From contig NZ_CP028922.1 in NCBI RefSeq assembly GCF_003060825.1, forward strand, positions 3,269,001 to 3,333,000: 64,000 bases of DNA. The letters run 5' to 3'. A model generated the notes under the pieces. That model did no database searches. It had not been told where the DNA came from and saw only the letters and a program-made list of their open reading frames with translations. The stretch's first letter is position 1. Each line of letters starts with the position of its first letter. This stretch comes from Paenibacillus sp. CAA11. Lineage in GTDB: Bacteria; Bacillota; Bacilli; Paenibacillales; Paenibacillaceae. Below are positions 1-8,015 of the stretch, piece by piece. The position numbers and the translations under genes were made by a program.

Positions 1-81
1 TGCGAAGCGCAGCCACTCGGGATAAGGCATATCCTCCATCAACTCATCGTATACATAAGCAAATTTCCGGTAAGACAGCAT
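1..81 (-). CDS. yqeM: Class I SAM-dependent methyltransferase YqeM, N-terminus only
   Basis: Only the first 27 codons lie in the window; the rest runs off the left edge. The visible residues include YDELMEDMPYPEW, the typical N-terminus of the YqeM methyltransferase family of Bacillales, which in Bacillus subtilis sits just downstream of rsfS (yqeL). Here the same place is kept, with cvfB inserted between them. The ATG lies at 79-81, downstream of a modest GGTGG-like ribosome binding site. The substrate of YqeM is not established. The SAM-binding motif is outside the window, so the family call rests on the N-terminal signature and synteny. Confidence 0.7.
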   Translation of the reverse strand, partial: MLSYRKFAYVYDELMEDMPYPEWLRFA

Positions 82-108
82 GATGCCACCACGCTTTCTA
101 TTTCAGAC

Positions 109-1005
109 CTATTTCCGATCAGATTCCGGTTCACGGCCCTTCAGATAGGTCCAGCTTTCTTTTTGCGTAATCTTGCCTTCCTTCATCAGCTTGCCAAGTG
201 CCCGCTTGAATGCCGCTTTACTGATGTCAAAGCGCTGCTTGATAACTTCAGGCGGCGTTGCATCCGAATAAGGCATTGAGCCGCTAGGACGCTCTTCCAG
301 ATACGCCAAGATCCGATCCGCATCCTCATTGCGTCCAATCTCCTTGCGCGGAGCCAACGACAGATTCACCCGTCCGTCCTCGCGAATATGGGCTACGCGA
401 ACTCTGATCCGTTCACCCAGACGAAGAAGCCGGTTGCGTTCGGAAGCATGAATCATCCCGATCGCCCCGAATCCAAGCACCCCGCCTTCTACAAGTACAA
501 AAGTGCCCATTTGCAGCGGTTTGTAGACAATCGCCTCATGCCATTCATTCATCCAGGTTGTGGGCGCGTGAAAGGCTTTGACCGCCAGGTCCTGTTCTCC
601 AGCCAGCTTAGCCTTCAGCCGTCCCTGCTTGTCATGCTCCATGATGACGAAGACCTGATCACCGACCCGCGGGTGCAGCTCCTTGTATTCGGGAAGCTCC
701 CGAATTGGAAGCAGCAGCTGGCGTCCAAGGCCCATCTCCAGGAAGCAGCCGAGGCGTGGGTGAACATCGGCCACTTCCAGCAGCGCCATCTCGCCTAGCG
801 TCAAGTAAGGCTTCTTCATCGTCGCAGCAAGCCTGTCTTCCGTATCAAAATACAAAAATACGTCTATTACCTCGCCCGGCTTCACCTCACGGGTTAATTC
901 CGTATAGTGAAGCAGGATATCTTGTCCGCCTTCGGTGCGAAGAAAATAGCCGAATGGCGAAACCTCCCGGTCAATCGGGAGAGTGACTATTGTTCCTGCA
1001 ATCAT
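109..1005 (-). CDS. cvfB: S1-like RNA-binding protein CvfB (YitL family)
   Basis: The 298-residue protein matches the conserved virulence factor B / YitL family: three S1-like OB-fold domains in roughly the first 220 residues (for example the stretch around GFGAIGMIHASE and VRVAHIREDGRVNLSL) and a C-terminal winged-helix domain (about 228-290, with RFDISKAAFKRALGKLMKEGKI). In Staphylococcus aureus CvfB binds RNA and affects expression of virulence genes; its job here is unknown. The ATG overlaps the rsfS stop by four bases, so the two are translationally coupled in one minus-strand operon. It is not part of this cluster in B. subtilis, where yitL is elsewhere. Confidence 0.85.
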   Translation of the reverse strand: MIAGTIVTLPIDREVSPFGYFLRTEGGQDILLHYTELTREVKPGEVIDVFLYFDTEDRLAATMKKPYLTLGEMALLEVADVHPRLGCFLEMGLGRQLLLPIRELPEYKELHPRVGDQVFVIMEHDKQGRLKAKLAGEQDLAVKAFHAPTTWMNEWHEAIVYKPLQMGTFVLVEGGVLGFGAIGMIHASERNRLLRLGERIRVRVAHIREDGRVNLSLAPRKEIGRNEDADRILAYLEERPSGSMPYSDATPPEVIKQRFDISKAAFKRALGKLMKEGKITQKESWTYLKGREPESDRK

Positions 1006-1349
1006 AGAGTCTCCACCACTTTGGCATCAGACCACAGGCGTTCGATATTATAATATTCACGCTCATCCCGATGGAACACATGCACGACAACGTCGCCCAA
1101 GTCCATCAGTACCCAACGTGCCGAGTCAAGGCCTTCAATGCCGCGAATGTTCGCGCCTGCCTCTTGTGCCTGCTTGCGGATTTCAGACGCAATCGCCTGC
1201 ACCTGCGTATCGGAATTACCGTGGCAGATGACAAAATAATCCGCAATGAGTGAGATGTTCTGGAGATCCAGCGCAACAATGTTCATAGCTTTCTTATCCT
1301 CGGCGGCTGAAACCGCGATGTTTAACAGTTCGTTTGGTGTTACCGTCAT
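1002..1349 (-). CDS. rsfS: Ribosomal silencing factor RsfS (Iojap/DUF143)
   Basis: This 115-residue protein has the Iojap fold, with the family signatures VALDLQNISLIADYFVICHG, RWVLMDLGDVVVHVF and YYNIERLW. RsfS binds ribosomal protein uL14 on the 50S subunit and blocks subunit joining in slow growth or starvation. The start is supported by GGAGG eight bases upstream of the ATG. In B. subtilis (yqeL) it follows yqeK directly; here a 200-base gap filled with a tandem repeat separates them. Confidence 0.93.
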   Translation of the reverse strand: MTVTPNELLNIAVSAAEDKKAMNIVALDLQNISLIADYFVICHGNSDTQVQAIASEIRKQAQEAGANIRGIEGLDSARWVLMDLGDVVVHVFHRDEREYYNIERLWSDAKVVETL

Positions 1350-1365
1350 CGGTTACCTCCTAAAA

Positions 1366-1538
1366 GTTTTGCGAAGCATACGCTTCACTGGGTTATTTCG
1401 CAGCAAAACTGCTTCGTAAGCATACGCTTAGTTTTGCGAAGCATCTGCTTCACTGAGTTATTTCGCAGCAAAACTGCTTCGTAAGCATACGCCTAGTTTT
1501 GCGAAGCATCTGCTTCACTGAGTTATTTCGCAGCAAAA
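1366..1538. repeat. 65-bp tandem repeat, about 2.7 copies, with internal inverted repeats
   Basis: Units start at 1366, 1431 and 1496, exactly 65 bases apart. The third is cut after about 43 bases. Copies 2 and 3 are identical over the shared part; copy 1 differs by a few bases. Each unit carries the small palindrome GAAGCA-TC-TGCTTC (GAAGCA-TAC-GCTTC in copy 1) and a longer dyad in which TTTTGCGAAGCA can pair with TGCTTCGTAA-type sequence of the same unit, so an RNA read from either strand could fold. It fills almost all of the gap between yqeK and rsfS and has no coding frame worth calling. Confidence 0.9.
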
Positions 1539-1552
1539 ACTACACTTAAGCA

Positions 1553-2134
1553 CTATCGTCTAGCAGCCTTCAACTGGCGAATCAGATCATTACGGGAAAG
1601 GACCGTTAAGGGAAAGATCGCTTTTCCTTTTTCCAGCAAAAAGGAAATCGTCGAGTCAAAGCCTGCAATCAGGCCTTCCTCCAGGCTATTCTCTCCAAGC
1701 TCCCGGATTCTCTCGACTCCCGGAAAATCACGTCCAGGCTCTGTATAATCCGCAAGACACACGATTTTGTCCAGCAAGGTCATTCCTTCTCGGCCCGAGG
1801 TATGGTAACGGATGGCATCCAGTACCTCCTGGTCAAGCACTCCATAGTCCCGTTTCGCGACAAATGCGCCTACTTCGGCATGGAGCAGCTGCTTATCATG
1901 CTCAAGGAGCTCCTGATTCAACCCGTTCTCCCGAATGATCTCTTCTTGCCGATCAATGGGCCAATACTTCGCCACATCATGCAAAAGCGCCGCCAAGTCG
2001 GCTTTTTCGGGATCGGCCCCGTATTTTAATGCTAAATGAACGGATGTGGCCATGACCCCTTCAGTATGCTTCCAGCGCTTCTCCGGCATTTGACCGGATA
2101 CGGCTTTAATCAACTCTTCACGGGTGTATTCCAT
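1553..2134 (-). CDS. yqeK: HD-domain nucleotide hydrolase YqeK
   Basis: A 193-residue HD-superfamily protein. The metal-binding HD pair is in DLAALLHDVAKYW, followed by further His/Asp ligands around HAEVGAFVAKRDYG, RYHTSGREGM and CLADYTEPGRDF. Family members hydrolyse diadenosine tetraphosphate symmetrically to two ADP, removing an alarmone-like nucleotide from the cytoplasm. The gene follows nadD with a 17-base overlap, an arrangement kept in B. subtilis. The ATG at 2132-2134 has a GGAG box nearby. Confidence 0.92.
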   Translation of the reverse strand: MEYTREELIKAVSGQMPEKRWKHTEGVMATSVHLALKYGADPEKADLAALLHDVAKYWPIDRQEEIIRENGLNQELLEHDKQLLHAEVGAFVAKRDYGVLDQEVLDAIRYHTSGREGMTLLDKIVCLADYTEPGRDFPGVERIRELGENSLEEGLIAGFDSTISFLLEKGKAIFPLTVLSRNDLIRQLKAARR

Positions 2135-2717
2135 AAATTCCGCTCCTCATCATATAGTCATATACAGGTTCCGGAACCATATACCTGATTGACCGTCCCT
2201 GCCGCAATCTTGCGCGGATCAAGCTGGAGGAGATGTCCACGAGCGGCATATCGGCCAGAAGCACGGCAGATTGAACCGCCTCCGGCAGTGTATCCAGCTC
2301 AAGCATGCTTCCCGGTCGCTGCAGTCCGATAAAAGTCAGCAGGCGGACAAGCTCCTCAATTCCTTCCCACTTGGGCAGGTAATTCACCATATCTGCACCG
2401 ATAATAAAATAAAAATCGAGCTCCGGATGTAATCCGCGAAGCTCTCGGATCGTATCGATCGTATAAGAAATGCCCCCGCGCACAAGCTCAATATCTAGCG
2501 GTTTAAAGGCAGGATGGCTTTCAATAGCGGCTTTGACCATGTCCATCCGTTGCTGCCCGCTCACGCCAGCCTTCTCCTTGTGAGGCGGAAGATGGGAGGG
2601 CATAAACCATACCTCTTCCAGCTTGTATTGATCCCTTGCCGCCTCAGCGGCCAGCAGGTGTCCACAGTGAATCGGATCAAAGGCACCGCCCATAATTCCG
2701 ACTTTTCGCTTTGTCAC
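2118..2717 (-). CDS. nadD: Nicotinate-nucleotide adenylyltransferase
   Basis: NadD makes deamido-NAD from nicotinate mononucleotide and ATP in NAD synthesis. The nucleotidyltransferase motif GGAFDPIHCGHL opens the protein, and the C-terminal ISSSLIRARL stands for the usual ISSTxIR motif. The frame is open much further upstream, but AGGGAGG lies eight bases before a GTG at 2715-2717, giving 199 residues beginning with TKRKVGIMGG, the normal family length. A second in-frame GTG two codons earlier (2721-2723) is possible. It overlaps yqeK by 17 bases. Confidence 0.92.
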   Translation of the reverse strand: MTKRKVGIMGGAFDPIHCGHLLAAEAARDQYKLEEVWFMPSHLPPHKEKAGVSGQQRMDMVKAAIESHPAFKPLDIELVRGGISYTIDTIRELRGLHPELDFYFIIGADMVNYLPKWEGIEELVRLLTFIGLQRPGSMLELDTLPEAVQSAVLLADMPLVDISSSLIRARLRQGRSIRYMVPEPVYDYMMRSGIYGIHP

Positions 2718-2736
2718 CGGCACATCCTCCCTATCA

Positions 2737-3030
2737 TTACTTCGGCAGCTCGATCTGCTTATACTCTCGGGACTCTTTGTACAGTACGATGGTTCTTCCG
2801 ATGGTCTGTACCAGCTCAGCACCGGAACCCTCAGCAAGCTCGGCCGCAATATCCTTCGGATCGTCCAGGCAGTTGTTCAGCACAGAAATCTTAATTAATT
2901 CACGTCGTTCCAGCGCCTCTTCAATATGGCGGATAACCCCTTCGTTGGTGCCGCCCTTTCCTACTTGGAAGATCGGATCCAGATGATGCGCCATCGCGCG
3001 CAAAAATCGTTTTTGTTTGCCTGTTAGCAT
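2737..3030 (-). CDS. yhbY: YhbY-type (CRM domain) RNA-binding protein YqeI
   Basis: A single CRM domain fills the 97 residues. The family signature is LTGKQKRFLRAMAHHLDP followed by FQVGKGGTN, the GxxG-like RNA-binding loop. YhbY associates with pre-50S ribosomal particles in Escherichia coli. It sits between aroE and nadD as in B. subtilis (yqeI), 19 bases upstream of the nadD GTG. GGAGT precedes the chosen ATG by about ten bases. Confidence 0.92.
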   Translation of the reverse strand: MLTGKQKRFLRAMAHHLDPIFQVGKGGTNEGVIRHIEEALERRELIKISVLNNCLDDPKDIAAELAEGSGAELVQTIGRTIVLYKESREYKQIELPK

Positions 3031-3062
3031 GTGTACTCATTACTCCTATTCTTATTCAAAAA

Positions 3063-3935
3063 TCATTCCTGGCCGTCAAGCTGCTCCAATACGGCATTTC
3101 GCATCGCCGGAATGGGAGCCGGCTGTCCGGTCCAATACTCAAAGGCGTAAGCCCCTTGGTAAACAAACATTCCCAAGCCGCTGTGAATACGACAGCCGCG
3201 AAGCTCAGCTTCACGCAGCAGCCTGGTCTTAAGCGGGTTATAGATCAAGTCGCTGACAACGGTGCCACCAGGCAGCAAAGACGTATCCAGCGGACTTTCT
3301 TCAATTCTAGGTGACATCCCGACAGAAGTGGTATTAATGACCACATCCGCCTGGGGAACCCATTCACTCAGTTCCTCAAGAGAGCAGGCCTCCAGGCTGC
3401 CGAGTTTCTGCCACTCTTCACACAGCTTCGAGGCCGTCTCTTTCGTTCGGTTGGCTACAATTACTGTCCTTGGACCCTCGGTAAGAAGTGCGTGAATAAC
3501 CCCACGGGCAGCGCCACCGGCTCCAAGCACGACTACTGTCTTGCCAGAGAGCTCTGGCACTGCTTCTTCTTTAAGCGACCGAATATATCCGATACCATCT
3601 GTATTATAACCCGTTAGACGACCATTATTGTTAACGATTGTATTGACTGCACCTACTGCAGCCGCTGCCGGATCAATCTCGTCCAAAAAGGCCATAACCT
3701 TGACTTTATGCGGAACGGTTACGTTCACTCCCCGAAACCCTAGTGTTCTTATGGAGAGAATAGCTTCTCCCAGCTGATCTGCTGTAATGTGAAGCCGAAC
3801 GTAATCCCCTGGAATTCCGGTCTGACGCAGGGCTGCCTGATGCATAACGGGCGACTTCGAATGCGCAATCGGATCGCCCATCACACCGAGCAGCATAGAA
3901 CCGGAACTGCTCACAGGTACTGCTAAGTTACTCAT
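3063..3935 (-). CDS. aroE: Shikimate dehydrogenase (NADP)
   Basis: AroE reduces 3-dehydroshikimate to shikimate in aromatic amino acid synthesis. The substrate-binding SKSPVMHQAALRQTG, the catalytic Lys in NVTVPHK (followed downstream by the conserved AVNTIV and NTDGIGY) and the Rossmann motif VLGAGGAARGV are all present. The frame continues 17 codons upstream, but the ATG at 3933-3935 has GGAAGGAG eight bases before it, so the protein is taken as 290 residues. It keeps its usual place between yqeH and yhbY. Confidence 0.95.
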   Translation of the reverse strand: MSNLAVPVSSSGSMLLGVMGDPIAHSKSPVMHQAALRQTGIPGDYVRLHITADQLGEAILSIRTLGFRGVNVTVPHKVKVMAFLDEIDPAAAAVGAVNTIVNNNGRLTGYNTDGIGYIRSLKEEAVPELSGKTVVVLGAGGAARGVIHALLTEGPRTVIVANRTKETASKLCEEWQKLGSLEACSLEELSEWVPQADVVINTTSVGMSPRIEESPLDTSLLPGGTVVSDLIYNPLKTRLLREAELRGCRIHSGLGMFVYQGAYAFEYWTGQPAPIPAMRNAVLEQLDGQE

Positions 3936-4018
3936 TTCGCTTCTCTCCTTCCGTACGGCTGGCGTGAGCGCTGACTGCCTCAGCAACCAGCCTCCTAAGC
4001 CCTCATCATCAAGGAGGA

Positions 4019-5149
4019 CTAGATCAGCGAAGTTCGCACAAGCGTTTTTACCCCTTTAGGAATATGAAGTGCAACAACTGCACCTTCCTCGCTGTTTATT
4101 TTCACCCATCCCAGTCCTGAGACGAACACATCTGAGCGTGTCCCTTTTTGAATTCTAAATTCATGTCTCGTCCATTCCGGCAGCTTAGCCAGATTCTCAG
4201 GATTCGGAGGAGACAAAAGTTCTCCTGCATGATTAGCAAACAGCTCATCTGCACGTTCCAGCTTGGTGCGATGGATCGGAACACGGCCGCTCACGAAGCA
4301 GGTGAAAGACTGGTGCCCTTTTCCCTGAATAAAATCAAATCGACCAAAGCTTCCGAAGAACAGCGTCTGTCCCTCATTAAGTTGGTAGACGGTCGGCTTG
4401 AGCGGCTTGTCTGGCATAAGAACCCCCAAGTCTTGTGCTCCTACCAGCTCCGTGTATCTGGAAGGATACATAATTCCCGGCGTATCGACGATATAATGAC
4501 CGTCATCAAGCGGGATGTTGACCATATCCAGTGTAGTTCCTGGGTAGCGGGATGTGGTGAGCTCTTGGTCCAGGTCGCTGTAATCGCGAATCAGACGATT
4601 AATCAGCGTAGATTTGCCTACATTCGTAGCACCAACCACATATACGTCACGATTCCCCCGGTGCAGATCAACAGCTTCCAGCAGACGGTCAAAGCCCTGA
4701 TTCTGCTTGGCACTGCAAAGCACTATATCCGCAACCTTCAAGCCAAGGTCCTTGGCTTCCTTCTGTACCCAGTTGCGGATTTTGTTCCAGTTGCTGACTT
4801 TAGGCAGCAAGTCTGTCTTGTTGACGGCCAGCAGCACAGGATTGCTGCCCACAAATCGCTGCAGGCCTCCAATCACGCTGCCCTGAAAATCAAAAATGTC
4901 GACGATGTGAATAATCAGCGCGTTTTTTGTGCCGATCTCACTTAACAGACGCAAAAATTCATCCTGGTCAGGAGTAACTGACGAGGATTCATTATAATTC
5001 TTAATGCGAAAGCAGCGCTGGCAGATGATAGGTTCCCTCTCCAGCGCCTTCTCCGGAACATAGCCCGGCTTTCCTGTATCTACCGTCTGCAGCTGAATTC
5101 CACAGCCGCTGCAGTGCGGAAGGGCAGGAGCCCCGTTATTCTGTTTCAT
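4019..5149 (-). CDS. yqeH: Circularly permuted ribosome-assembly GTPase YqeH
   Basis: YqeH is needed for 30S subunit assembly. The 376-residue protein starts with a Cys4 zinc finger (CSGCG near residue 13, CQRC near 43). The GTPase motifs then come in permuted order: G4 NKTD, G5 SAK, G1 GATNVGKST, and G3 DTPG. This permutation is the hallmark of the family. A C-terminal domain of about 130 residues binds RNA in homologues. The start codon overlaps the yqeG stop (ATGA), so yqeG and yqeH are coupled. Confidence 0.95.
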   Translation of the reverse strand: MKQNNGAPALPHCSGCGIQLQTVDTGKPGYVPEKALEREPIICQRCFRIKNYNESSSVTPDQDEFLRLLSEIGTKNALIIHIVDIFDFQGSVIGGLQRFVGSNPVLLAVNKTDLLPKVSNWNKIRNWVQKEAKDLGLKVADIVLCSAKQNQGFDRLLEAVDLHRGNRDVYVVGATNVGKSTLINRLIRDYSDLDQELTTSRYPGTTLDMVNIPLDDGHYIVDTPGIMYPSRYTELVGAQDLGVLMPDKPLKPTVYQLNEGQTLFFGSFGRFDFIQGKGHQSFTCFVSGRVPIHRTKLERADELFANHAGELLSPPNPENLAKLPEWTRHEFRIQKGTRSDVFVSGLGWVKINSEEGAVVALHIPKGVKTLVRTSLI

Positions 5150-5673
5150 TGATCTGAATCCTCCTCAATCCATAATCCCACTTTCTTCAGCCGCCGCTTT
5201 ACAACTCTCTCCAGCCGCCGATTAAACCGCGTCCCGAAGCCTTCATCCATAATAGAAATCGGAAGCACCAGAATGGTATACAGGCCAAGCCGATTGCCTC
5301 CGTACACATCTGTCATCATCTGGTCCCCAATCACCACCGTCTCCTCCGGCTTCAGATCCATCATCTTAATGGCTTTTCTGAAAGGGCTGTTGGAAGGCTT
5401 CTTCGCCTTATGAACGAACTCAATATCTAACGGGGTCGCAAACGCAGACACCCTGTCCAAATTATTGTTGGATACGATAATAAGTTTAAAACCATAACGC
5501 TTTACATTTTCGAACCATGCTGCGAGCTCTGGTGTAGCAAGCGGATCTTTGGCACCAACCAGCGTATTATCCAGGTCGGTTATAATTCCCCGATATCCCT
5601 TCATATATAGCTCTTCCAAATTGATGTCAAACACCGAATTTACCCGCAGTTTGGGCATGAATATTTCCAGCAA
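5146..5673 (-). CDS. yqeG: HAD-superfamily phosphatase YqeG (HAD IIIA)
   Basis: The HAD nucleophile motif is ITDLDNTLVG (DxD), motif II is IIVSNNN, and motifs III/IV are in KPSNSPFRKAIK and VVIGDQMMTDVYGGNRLG. Relatives include mitochondrial phosphatidylglycerophosphate phosphatase; the bacterial substrate is not settled. There is no ATG with a good ribosome binding site at the expected place. GAGGTG six to seven bases before a TTG at 5671-5673 gives a 175-residue protein of normal length, so TTG is the preferred start; the ATG five codons on (MPKLRVN) is the alternative. First gene of the housekeeping operon. Confidence 0.88.
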   Translation of the reverse strand: MLEIFMPKLRVNSVFDINLEELYMKGYRGIITDLDNTLVGAKDPLATPELAAWFENVKRYGFKLIIVSNNNLDRVSAFATPLDIEFVHKAKKPSNSPFRKAIKMMDLKPEETVVIGDQMMTDVYGGNRLGLYTILVLPISIMDEGFGTRFNRRLERVVKRRLKKVGLWIEEDSDQ

Positions 5674-5726
5674 TCGTGTCACCTCGGTTTCATACGACAA
5701 ACTATACCATAATCTTGATATATAGT

Positions 5727-5763
5727 AAAAAGAAAACCGCCCCAGGCAAAGCCTTCCGGGGCG
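5727..5763 (-). terminator. Rho-independent terminator after the transglutaminase operon
   Basis: On the minus strand a CGCCCC ... GGGGCG stem with an inner AAGGCTTTGCCT-like hairpin (5738-5763) is followed by a U-rich run (5727-5736). It lies between the stop of the transglutaminase gene and the start of yqeG. Confidence 0.85.
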
Positions 5764-5771
5764 ATTCAAGC

Positions 5772-8015
5772 TTAACGCTTGACCTGTTTATTTTTGATCA
5801 GCCTCCGAAGCTGTCTTGTGAGCAGCTGTGTTCTGCGCCATTCCTCGTCCGCTACTTCGAGCGGACTATACCGTGCCTTCTCGAACTGCTGAAGCAGCAG
5901 GCCAAGCTGACCGGCGATCTCAGGCTCATCCTGCTGCCAGCGGACAACTGTCTCCCTAAGGGTCTCATGTTCAAGCCGTTTGTATCCGCGGCGCTTCATA
6001 AGACCGATCCAGCTCCGCGACTCCGCGATAACCTTCTCGCCTGGAGTAAGTTCACGCCCTCGGCGCAGACGCAGCACTGTAAAATATAGAGCGGTGCGAT
6101 ACTTCCACAGCATATATGCTGCCCATACGACAATAACGCCAACCGCACCCCAAACCATCCAAGTATAATTCGTCGTCTCTTTCTCGATTTGAGGTTCCGG
6201 CGCAGGCTTGCTCTCTTCCTCTTCCACCTCAGGCTGCTCTTCTACCGCCGGCTCCTCTTCTTGCTCCTCTGCTACGACTGGAGCAACAAATCCAGGTGTC
6301 GCTTCAAAGGTAATCCACCCGTATTCTTCCCCAAAATAAATTTCAGCCCAAGAGTGTGCGTCAGAATTCGTCACCGTATAGGTAGCTGCTTCGGGCTTGA
6401 CTCCTTGAGAGGCTGTGCGCTCCATTAGGTTGGTGTCAGCAATCTGGCCTGGAGCGTAGCCCTTCACCCAGCGGGCCGGCATTCCAACGGAACGGGCCAT
6501 TGTAACCATTGCAGTAGAGAAGTAGTCGCAATACCCTTCTTTGACATCGAAAAGAAAACCTTCTACAAAATCTTTGCTCACTCTTTTAGATTCATCGGGA
6601 GTGTTGGTATAGCCATAATTAAGCTGGAGGTAATTGCGCAAAAGCTCCATTTTGGCATAGGGCGTCGCTCCAGAAGCTGTAATCTCTTCAGCGAGAGTTG
6701 TGACCCGCTGGGGGTAATTGGCAGGCAGCTGCAAATAGGCTTTCATGTCCGGGCCATCTGCGCCGAACAAATCCGTGTAGCTTTGCTGCTCCAACTTGCT
6801 CACCGGAATGACCGGAACTTCTGAGGTGACGGAATACGACTGAGGATATTTATCGCTTCCCCGAGCATTCGATCTATACCCGTCCCACTTCAGCTCAGCA
6901 TCTTTCTGATTCCATAATAGATTAGGGACGAACCCCGCAGCGCTCTGATCCGTAATCTGGATGTTCTTAATGGCATAGGCTCCAAACATAACAGGATATT
7001 TACGCGATGAGAGCATCGTGATGTTTTGGGTAATGGTTACGCTCGGCAGCGCTGTGCTGCCTTGGTTGAACAAATCCTCTTGCTCTCCTACTCTGTTGAA
7101 CTGCCGGCTTCGTTCAGTACTAATCCAGCCCTCTCCCGTATAGAATTCCCTCGTCTCACCACGCCAATATGCGCGCTGCGTAGAGGTCACCGACATCACC
7201 GGAGTGCTGTCGTAATTAAACCCGCCGCCAAGCTCGCTGTCATCCCGGCTGTAACCAGAGGATGAACGGACGGTCTCGCTAAGGGTTCCATCCGACTTGT
7301 CCGAGGAAGCTTGTCCGCTGCCCGTTTCCTTCCAGCTCTCCCATAAAGAATACGGATCAGTCAGGATTGGGGATACCGCAGGCATACTGACCCCGATCAA
7401 TAGGACACAAGCGAAAATCACCGCAATATTAAGCCCAATCTTCAGTGGATGACGCCTCACATGTCTAAAGCCCTGGGGATGCCTTAATTGAAATCGGCGG
7501 AAATGACTGCAGACAAGCCAAGCCATACCTGCAAATACCGTCCACGCCGTCTCTACCCATAAGCGGTATGGTGTAAAGGAGTCAAGTATACCAAACGCGA
7601 TAATATTCAAGCCTGCAAAGAAAAGAATTGTATACCTGCCTGTTACAACACGAAGGGCCAGCTCAAACAGAGCCCATGCCGCTACCGCGAACCATACGTA
7701 AGGCACTAAGTTAGAAGTAAATTGCTGAACCTGATCAGGGAATACAGGGCCATATGGCTGGTATACCCCGTATTTCACAAGCACCCAACGATGTATGGCT
7801 ATAACTCCGATAAATTTCAATATCCATTTATAAAGACCTTTGAAAGGGAGCGCCTCAATCACGGCCACCGTTAACAGTGTAAAAGTAACCAGCTTTGATG
7901 TCTCCTCATACCAAACCTCATCTGTAAAAGACAGCCACTGATAAGCAATGACAAGCAGCCATATTATACTTATCACATAATACCAGCTGTAACTAAAGCG
8001 CGATGTTTTATCCAT
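5772..8015 (-). CDS. Membrane transglutaminase-like protein (TgpA/YebA type)
   Basis: About 747 residues. A block of N-terminal membrane helices is followed by an extracellular part with a transglutaminase-like Cys-His-Asp triad: Cys in EGYCDYFSTAM, His in SDAHSWAEIYF and Asp/Glu context WITFEATPG. An acidic linker (EEQEEEPAVEEQ) leads to one more transmembrane helix and a cytoplasmic DUF4129-like tail. The physiological reaction is unknown; homologues are membrane cysteine-peptidase-like proteins. GGGAGG eight bases before the ATG at 8013-8015 sets the start and gives an 8-base overlap with the DUF58 gene. This is the last gene of moxR-DUF58-tgase, as in B. subtilis yeaC-yeaB(DUF58)-yebA. 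Confidence 0.85.
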   Translation of the reverse strand: MDKTSRFSYSWYYVISIIWLLVIAYQWLSFTDEVWYEETSKLVTFTLLTVAVIEALPFKGLYKWILKFIGVIAIHRWVLVKYGVYQPYGPVFPDQVQQFTSNLVPYVWFAVAAWALFELALRVVTGRYTILFFAGLNIIAFGILDSFTPYRLWVETAWTVFAGMAWLVCSHFRRFQLRHPQGFRHVRRHPLKIGLNIAVIFACVLLIGVSMPAVSPILTDPYSLWESWKETGSGQASSDKSDGTLSETVRSSSGYSRDDSELGGGFNYDSTPVMSVTSTQRAYWRGETREFYTGEGWISTERSRQFNRVGEQEDLFNQGSTALPSVTITQNITMLSSRKYPVMFGAYAIKNIQITDQSAAGFVPNLLWNQKDAELKWDGYRSNARGSDKYPQSYSVTSEVPVIPVSKLEQQSYTDLFGADGPDMKAYLQLPANYPQRVTTLAEEITASGATPYAKMELLRNYLQLNYGYTNTPDESKRVSKDFVEGFLFDVKEGYCDYFSTAMVTMARSVGMPARWVKGYAPGQIADTNLMERTASQGVKPEAATYTVTNSDAHSWAEIYFGEEYGWITFEATPGFVAPVVAEEQEEEPAVEEQPEVEEEESKPAPEPQIEKETTNYTWMVWGAVGVIVVWAAYMLWKYRTALYFTVLRLRRGRELTPGEKVIAESRSWIGLMKRRGYKRLEHETLRETVVRWQQDEPEIAGQLGLLLQQFEKARYSPLEVADEEWRRTQLLTRQLRRLIKNKQVKR

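Noticed and set aside
1366..1538. CRISPR array
   Set aside because: The 65-base units abut directly with no unique spacers, and no cas genes are present.
4148..4945. Plus-strand open frame of 265 codons opposite yqeH
   Set aside because: yqeH is certain on the other strand; the frame has no ribosome binding site and no recognisable domain.
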